The notes beneath the pieces were generated by a model. The model searched no databases. It worked only from the letters and a program-made list of their open reading frames with translations, and was not told where the DNA came from. Positions 14,489 through 18,222 of a stretch of 18,222 nucleotides of DNA are shown here, piece by piece (within the stretch, counting starts at the first letter, position 1; each line of letters starts with the position of its first letter). This DNA comes from Chloroflexota bacterium. GTDB taxonomy: Bacteria > Chloroflexota > Anaerolineae > UBA1429. Location: contig JAAZBY010000218.1 of the NCBI GenBank assembly GCA_012513595.1, positions 1 to 18,222 of the forward strand, written 5' to 3'. A program made the position numbers and the translations under genes.

Positions 14489-15289
14489 GTGGAGCGTGTG
14501 ATTCATGGCGGGCAGCCGCCCTACTATCGATTTGCTTCGCTGGCGGGCGAGCGGGTGATCCAGGCGGTCCTGACGCGGCAGGGCGGCGTGAGCCAGCCAC
14601 CGTACGACTCCCTCAACGTGGGCCGCACCGTTGGCGACGCCCCCGGGGCGGTCGGCCGCAACCTCGACCGAGCGCTGAGCACCGTGGGCGCCGCGCCAGA
14701 GCGGCTCGTCACCGCGCAGCAGGTACACGGCGATCGCGTCGCCATAGTGCGTGCCGCCGACGCCGGGCACACTATCCCCGCCAGCGACGGCCTGGCCAGC
14801 GACACGGTCGGCCTGGTGCTGCTCTTGCGCTTTGCTGACTGCGTCCCCCTGCTTTTCTACGCGCCCGACCGCGAGGTCGTCGCCATTGCCCACGCGGGTT
14901 GGCGCGGGACGGAGCAGGGAATCGCCGCCCGCACCGTCGCCCTGCTGCGTGAAGCGTTCGGCTGCGAGCCCGCCGCGCTGCGCGTGGGGATCGGCCCGTC
15001 CATCGGGCCGTGCTGCTACGAGGTGGGCGCCGAGGTCTATGCGCCGATGGGGCAGCGGTTCGGCGCCGCCTCGGGCGTGGTGGCCGCGCCACACGCCCCC
15101 GGCAAAGCCCGCCTGGACCTGTGGCGTGCCAACGCGCTGCAGCTGGAGGAATCCGGAGTGCGCCAGATCGAGGCGGCCGGGATCTGCACCTGCTGCCACC
15201 GCGACGAGTTCTTTTCTCACCGGGGGGATCTGGGGCGTACCGGCCGCTTTGCGGCCCTGATCGGCCTGCGACCGGCCACCGAGGAGTAG
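14489..15289 (+). CDS. pgeF: Multicopper-oxidase-fold YfiH/YlmD family protein, peptidoglycan editing factor
   Basis: A 266-residue protein of the DUF152 (laccase-domain) family. The three metal-binding residues are visible: H80 in QQVHGD, C118 in FADCVP and H135 in HAGWRG. Further family marks are TRQGGVSQPPYDSLNVG, GPSIGPCCYEVG and the C-terminal CTCCHRDEFFSHRGD and GRTGRFAAL. Homologues have been described as purine nucleoside phosphorylase or adenosine deaminase-type enzymes, and in E. coli as a factor that corrects peptidoglycan precursors. The GTG start has GAGGAA 6-8 nt upstream. First gene of the operon, 12 bp ahead of yggS. Confidence 0.92.
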   Translation: MERVIHGGQPPYYRFASLAGERVIQAVLTRQGGVSQPPYDSLNVGRTVGDAPGAVGRNLDRALSTVGAAPERLVTAQQVHGDRVAIVRAADAGHTIPASDGLASDTVGLVLLLRFADCVPLLFYAPDREVVAIAHAGWRGTEQGIAARTVALLREAFGCEPAALRVGIGPSIGPCCYEVGAEVYAPMGQRFGAASGVVAAPHAPGKARLDLWRANALQLEESGVRQIEAAGICTCCHRDEFFSHRGDLGRTGRFAALIGLRPATEE

Positions 15290-15301
15290 CCCACACGCAC
15301 C

Positions 15302-16054
15302 ATGCCTGATCGTGACGAGAGCACAGCACGGGCCCGCGATCTCTGCGCGCACCTCGCCGAGGTGGAGGCGCGCATTGCCGCTGCCTGCCGGTCGGCCGGG
15401 CGCGCCCGTGAGGAGGTGACCCTCATCGCCGTCTCCAAGACGCGCCCGCCCGAAGACGTGCTGGCTGCCTACGGGTGTGGCCTGCGCCACTTTGGCGAGA
15501 ACCGCCCCGAGGAGCTCGCGGCGAAGGTCGCCGCGCTGGCGCCGGGCCTCCCCAAGAGTGCGCTGCACTGGCACATGATCGGGCACGTCCAGAGCCGCAA
15601 GGCCGCCCAGGTCGTGGCCAGTGCTGACATGGTCCATTCGGTAGACACGTTGCGCCTCGCGGCGCGGCTCGACCGCTATGCCGGCGAGGCGGGGCGCACC
15701 CTGCCCGTCCTCGTGCAGGTCAACGTCTCGGGAGAGGAGAGCAAGTTCGGCTTCGCCGCCGCTCAGGCGGCCGCCCGTGACGCCCTGGTGAACGAGTTGG
15801 GCGCCTTTGCCGACCTCCACAACCTGAGCGTGCGCGGGCTGATGACGATGGCCCCCCTAGGCGCCTCAACGCAGCAGGCCCGGGACGTCTTTGGCGCGCT
15901 GCGCACCCTGGCCGAGCAGTTCCGCCGGGCGCTCGCGTTCAGCGCCTGGGAACAGCTGTCTATGGGCATGACGGACGATTACGAGGCGGCAATTGCCGAG
16001 GGGGCCACCCTGATACGCGTCGGACGGGCCATTTTCGGCCCTCGCAACGAGTAA
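15302..16054 (+). CDS. yggS: YggS/PLPBP family pyridoxal-phosphate homeostasis protein
   Basis: A 250-residue single-domain TIM-barrel protein that binds PLP and helps keep vitamin B6 and amino-acid pools balanced; it has no known enzymatic turnover. The PLP lysine is K46 in LIAVSKTRP. Other family marks are HFGENR (63-68), HWHMIGHVQSRKA, VHSVDTLRLA, VQVNVSGEESKFGF, GLMTMAP and the C-terminal LSMGMTDDYEAAIAEGAT with VGRAIFG. The ATG at 15302 is the only sensible start, although the nearest purine-rich stretch is some 13 nt upstream. Length is slightly above the family norm owing to an N-terminal extension. It lies next to proC, a common bacterial pairing. Confidence 0.95.
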   Translation: MPDRDESTARARDLCAHLAEVEARIAAACRSAGRAREEVTLIAVSKTRPPEDVLAAYGCGLRHFGENRPEELAAKVAALAPGLPKSALHWHMIGHVQSRKAAQVVASADMVHSVDTLRLAARLDRYAGEAGRTLPVLVQVNVSGEESKFGFAAAQAAARDALVNELGAFADLHNLSVRGLMTMAPLGASTQQARDVFGALRTLAEQFRRALAFSAWEQLSMGMTDDYEAAIAEGATLIRVGRAIFGPRNE

Positions 16055-16064
16055 GGAGATGGAC

Positions 16065-16895
16065 GTGGCGAGCCTTGCGAACAGGCAGATCGCCTTTGTC
16101 GGCGGCGGAACGATGGCCGAGGCCTTCATCCGGGGCCTGCTGGGCAAGGGCCTGGCCAGCCCGGGCCAGGTTGTGGTGGGCGAACCGCTGGCGCCCCGGC
16201 GAGACTATCTCGCCCGCGAGCTGAGTATCCGCACCACGGCTGACAACGCGGCGGCGGCCCGCGATGCCGAGATCGTCGTGCTCGCCGTCAAGCCGCAGGC
16301 CGCGGCGGCCGCCCTGGCCCCCCTGCAGGGCGCTCTGCGCGAGGGCGTCCTGGTCATCTCGATCATGGCCGGGGTGCGCCTCGGCGCGCTGCAGACGATG
16401 CTGGGGGTCCCGGCTATCGTCCGCGTGATGCCCAACACTCCGGCCCAGGTCGGCGAGGGCATCTGCGCCTGGACCAAGACCCCGGCCGTGAGTGACGAAC
16501 AGGCCGCGCTGGCCCGCGCCATCCTCTCGTCCCTCGGGGAGGAGGTCCTGCTCTCCGACGAGGACCAGGTGGACATGGCCACCGCCCTCAGCGGCTCGGG
16601 CCCCGCCTATGTGTTCCTGTTCATCGAGGCGCTGATCGATGCCGGCGTGCAGATGGGCCTGGCCCGGCCGATCGCCGAGAAACTGGCCCTGCAGACCGTG
16701 CACGGTTCGGCCAGCTACGCCCAGCAGTCGGCGCTGCACCTCGCCGTCCTGCGCAACATGGTCACCTCCCCCGGCGGGACGACCGCCGAGGGCTTGTACG
16801 CTCTGGAGCGTGGCGGCTTGCGCGCGACGCTTGTGGAGGCTGTCCTGGCGGCCTATCGCCAGGCCAGAAGGCTCGGAGGCAACGAAACCGCATGA
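16065..16895 (+). CDS. proC: Pyrroline-5-carboxylate reductase
   Basis: Reduces 1-pyrroline-5-carboxylate to proline with NAD(P)H, the last step of proline synthesis; cytoplasmic. The protein has about 276 residues. The N-terminal Rossmann motif is FVGGGTMAEAFI, followed by VVLAVKPQ, RVMPNTPAQVGEG, SGSGPAYVF and the C-terminal signature VTSPGGTTAEGL. I prefer the GTG at 16065 because AAGGAG lies 6 nt before it. The ATG at 16059 is directly next to that site, which is too close; it would add only two residues. It follows yggS by 10 bp and overlaps yggT by 4 bp (ATGA), so these genes are translationally coupled. Confidence 0.95.
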   Translation: MASLANRQIAFVGGGTMAEAFIRGLLGKGLASPGQVVVGEPLAPRRDYLARELSIRTTADNAAAARDAEIVVLAVKPQAAAAALAPLQGALREGVLVISIMAGVRLGALQTMLGVPAIVRVMPNTPAQVGEGICAWTKTPAVSDEQAALARAILSSLGEEVLLSDEDQVDMATALSGSGPAYVFLFIEALIDAGVQMGLARPIAEKLALQTVHGSASYAQQSALHLAVLRNMVTSPGGTTAEGLYALERGGLRATLVEAVLAAYRQARRLGGNETA

Positions 16896-17155
16896 GTACA
16901 TTGGCCCAGTTGATCGCCTATCTCGCCAGCATCTTTGACGTCTTGATCTTTGCGCGGGTGCTCCTGTCTTGGATCCCGATCGGCGACAACCCCACCCTGC
17001 GCTCCATCGCCGGCGTGATCTACGCCGCCACCGAACCGATCCTGGCGCCCATCCGGCGCATCCTGCCCCCCATGGGCGGGCTGGACCTGTCGCCGATCGT
17101 CGCCATGGTGCTGCTCCAGGTCATCAGCACCATGTTCACGCGCCTGGTCCTGTAG
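16892..17155 (+). CDS. YggT family membrane protein
   Basis: An 87-residue integral membrane protein with two hydrophobic segments (about 5-26 and 66-86). It carries the family motif RVLLSWIPIGDNPTL, and TEPILAPIRRILPPMGGLDLSPIVA in the loop before the second span. Role not settled; YggT proteins are linked to osmotic tolerance or cell-division gene clusters. The ATG overlaps the proC stop. Last gene of the operon, ending before the terminator at 17179. Confidence 0.93.
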   Translation: MSTLAQLIAYLASIFDVLIFARVLLSWIPIGDNPTLRSIAGVIYAATEPILAPIRRILPPMGGLDLSPIVAMVLLQVISTMFTRLVL

Positions 17156-17178
17156 CGCGCCGCTCTGGGTGCACGCAC

Positions 17179-17211
17179 AACCCCCCGCAGCCGTATGGCT
17201 GCGGGGGGTTT
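17179..17211 (+). terminator. Strong bidirectional hairpin terminator
   Basis: A 14-bp stem: AACCCCCCGCAGCC (17179-17192) and its complement (17197-17210), around the loop GTAT. It is followed by TTT on the plus side. It sits between yggT and the converging beta-propeller gene, so it can stop both. Confidence 0.85.
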
Positions 17212-17236
17212 GCTGTAGCTCAGCGCGACGGGCGCT

Positions 17237-18222
17237 CTACGGTCCCCAGTGGGGCGCGCTCTCCAGGTCCTGGCTCTGCGTGAGGTTGGAGCGCATGCCG
17301 GTTTCCAGGTCCAGGGTAAAGATATCCCAACCGCCCTGGGCGTTCGAGTAGTAGGCGATGCGCCCGCCCCATGGCGACCAGGAGGGGCCGCGGTCATCCG
17401 CGTAGGCATCCCGGGTGACGGCGCGCACGTTCTGGCCATCCCGATCGGCGATATAGATCTCCATGTTGTCGTCCCGATACGACTCCCAGACGATCTGGCT
17501 GCCGTCGGGCGACCAGGCCGGCGCCTGGTCGGTGGCGGGGTCGGCCGTGATGCGCAGCAGGTCGCTGCCGTCCGGGTTCATGGTATAGATCTCCAGGTTG
17601 CGGTCCCTGTCTGACACGAAAGCGATACGCTCCCCATCGGGCGACCAGGCCGGCGCATAGTCGGCCGCCGGGCTACTCGTCAGCCTGGTCTGTTCGGAGC
17701 CGTCCGCCTTCATCACATAGATCTCCCAGTTCCGGTCACGGAAGGAGGCGAAGGCCAGGTAGTGGCCGTCCGGAGACCAGGAGGGCATCCAGTCGTCCGC
17801 AGCGTTCTGCGACAGGTTCTCCTGCCCGCTGCCGTCGGCGTACATCACATAGACCTCGCGGTTGCCGTCCCGGTCAGAGACGAAGGCGATGCGCTCCCCG
17901 TCCGGCGACCAGACGGGTGACGAGTCGCTCCATTCATGGTTGGTGAGGCGTGCCGGGTCCGAACCATCGCTGCGCATCACCCAGATGCTCGGGCGGTCCT
18001 CGGCGCTCTCTCGAGATTCGTAGACGATCTTGCCCGCGGCAAACCCCTTGGCGATGGTCGGCAGCGCCACGGTGGGCCCCCGGCCCGGAGCGACGGTGGC
18101 CACGCTCCCCACCGGCCGCCCCCCCAGGCCCCAGGTCTCATTCCGCTGCCGCGATTGCCACACGTAGGCGACGGCAAAGACCAGCAACCCGGCCACCAAC
18201 CAGAGCGACAGGCTCACCCAGT
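17237..18222 (-). CDS. Membrane-anchored TolB/PD40-type beta-propeller protein, N-terminus probably beyond the window
   Basis: At least 326 residues. A hydrophobic span (about 4-20, LWLVAGLLVFAVAYVW) is followed by a linker and a TolB-like beta-propeller. Its blades repeat about every 44 residues, marked by WSPDG or close variants near 103, 147, 191, 236 and 280 and a final HWGP at 324. Each blade also has an (E/D)(I/V)Y-x-M/A-x-x-DGS strand. Such propellers bind proteins or peptides, usually outside the membrane; no enzyme motif is visible. The GTG at 18217 could start it, but the frame stays open to the window edge (codon TGG before it) and no ribosome site can be checked. A cytoplasmic N-terminal domain may therefore be missing. 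Confidence 0.82.
   Translation of the reverse strand, partial: WVSLSLWLVAGLLVFAVAYVWQSRQRNETWGLGGRPVGSVATVAPGRGPTVALPTIAKGFAAGKIVYESRESAEDRPSIWVMRSDGSDPARLTNHEWSDSSPVWSPDGERIAFVSDRDGNREVYVMYADGSGQENLSQNAADDWMPSWSPDGHYLAFASFRDRNWEIYVMKADGSEQTRLTSSPAADYAPAWSPDGERIAFVSDRDRNLEIYTMNPDGSDLLRITADPATDQAPAWSPDGSQIVWESYRDDNMEIYIADRDGQNVRAVTRDAYADDRGPSWSPWGGRIAYYSNAQGGWDIFTLDLETGMRSNLTQSQDLESAPHWGP

Noticed and set aside
13935..14600. Protein-coding frames across the RNase P RNA region
   Set aside because: The conserved RNase P RNA blocks, end-to-end P1 pairing, promoter and terminator explain this region.
14444..15820. 458-codon minus-strand frame over pgeF and yggS
   Set aside because: It is the shadow of two well-identified plus-strand genes, with no recognisable domain.
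15960..16901. 313-codon minus-strand frame over proC
   Set aside because: It is antisense to proC, with low-complexity translation and no ribosome site support.

Overview
This 18.2 kb window is very GC-rich, densely coding and bacterial. I see no phage, IS or CRISPR signature. The zinc-ribbon protein, YfhO-type membrane protein, AIM24 protein, family 1 encapsulin and pgeF-yggS-proC-yggT order all suggest a Chloroflexota (Anaerolineae-like) genome. That placement is an inference from gene content, not a phylogenetic result. Promoters are readable as TTGACA/TATAAT-type sites with 17-18 bp spacers.

Layout. Positions 1-5333 (minus strand) hold asnS, cut by the window start, and a 1358-residue fusion of a YfhO-type protein with a Wzx/PST-type polysaccharide flippase. 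Positions 5546-7611 hold tRNA-Thr(CGT), a small zinc-ribbon protein, a small excisionase-type HTH protein on the minus strand, and an AIM24-family protein. This block ends in 18-bp tandem repeats that run into a perfect 30-bp palindrome.

Positions 7659-13855 (minus strand) are the most interesting part: a run of genes for iron, peroxide and thiol redox chemistry. In transcription order these are a rubrerythrin-like diiron protein, rubredoxin, an NAD(P)H:rubredoxin-type FAD reductase, a tandem two-domain ferritin-like protein, an encapsulin shell protein, a glutaredoxin-PDZ fusion, a second ferritin-like protein and a DUF554 membrane protein. The tandem protein ends in the encapsulin cargo-loading-type tail IGSLKE. 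The glutaredoxin active site is UPYC, with an in-frame TGA in place of the first Cys. Just downstream of the TGA is a hairpin matching the bacterial SECIS rules (U bulge, G at loop position 2, loop 22 nt from the UGA). Standard gene calling would truncate this gene or miss its start.

Positions 13891-14371 hold the RNase P RNA gene (minus strand) with its own promoter and terminator. Diverging from it, 14422-17211 is a housekeeping operon, pgeF-yggS-proC-yggT, with a clear promoter and a strong terminator. The window ends in a membrane-anchored TolB/PD40-type beta-propeller protein on the minus strand, which probably continues past the right edge.

Working model for the central block (inference): NAD(P)H passes electrons through the FAD reductase to rubredoxin, and from there to rubrerythrin-type peroxidases and possibly to a diiron ferroxidase inside an encapsulin shell. 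The selenocysteine glutaredoxin-PDZ protein would handle thiol or peroxide repair nearby.
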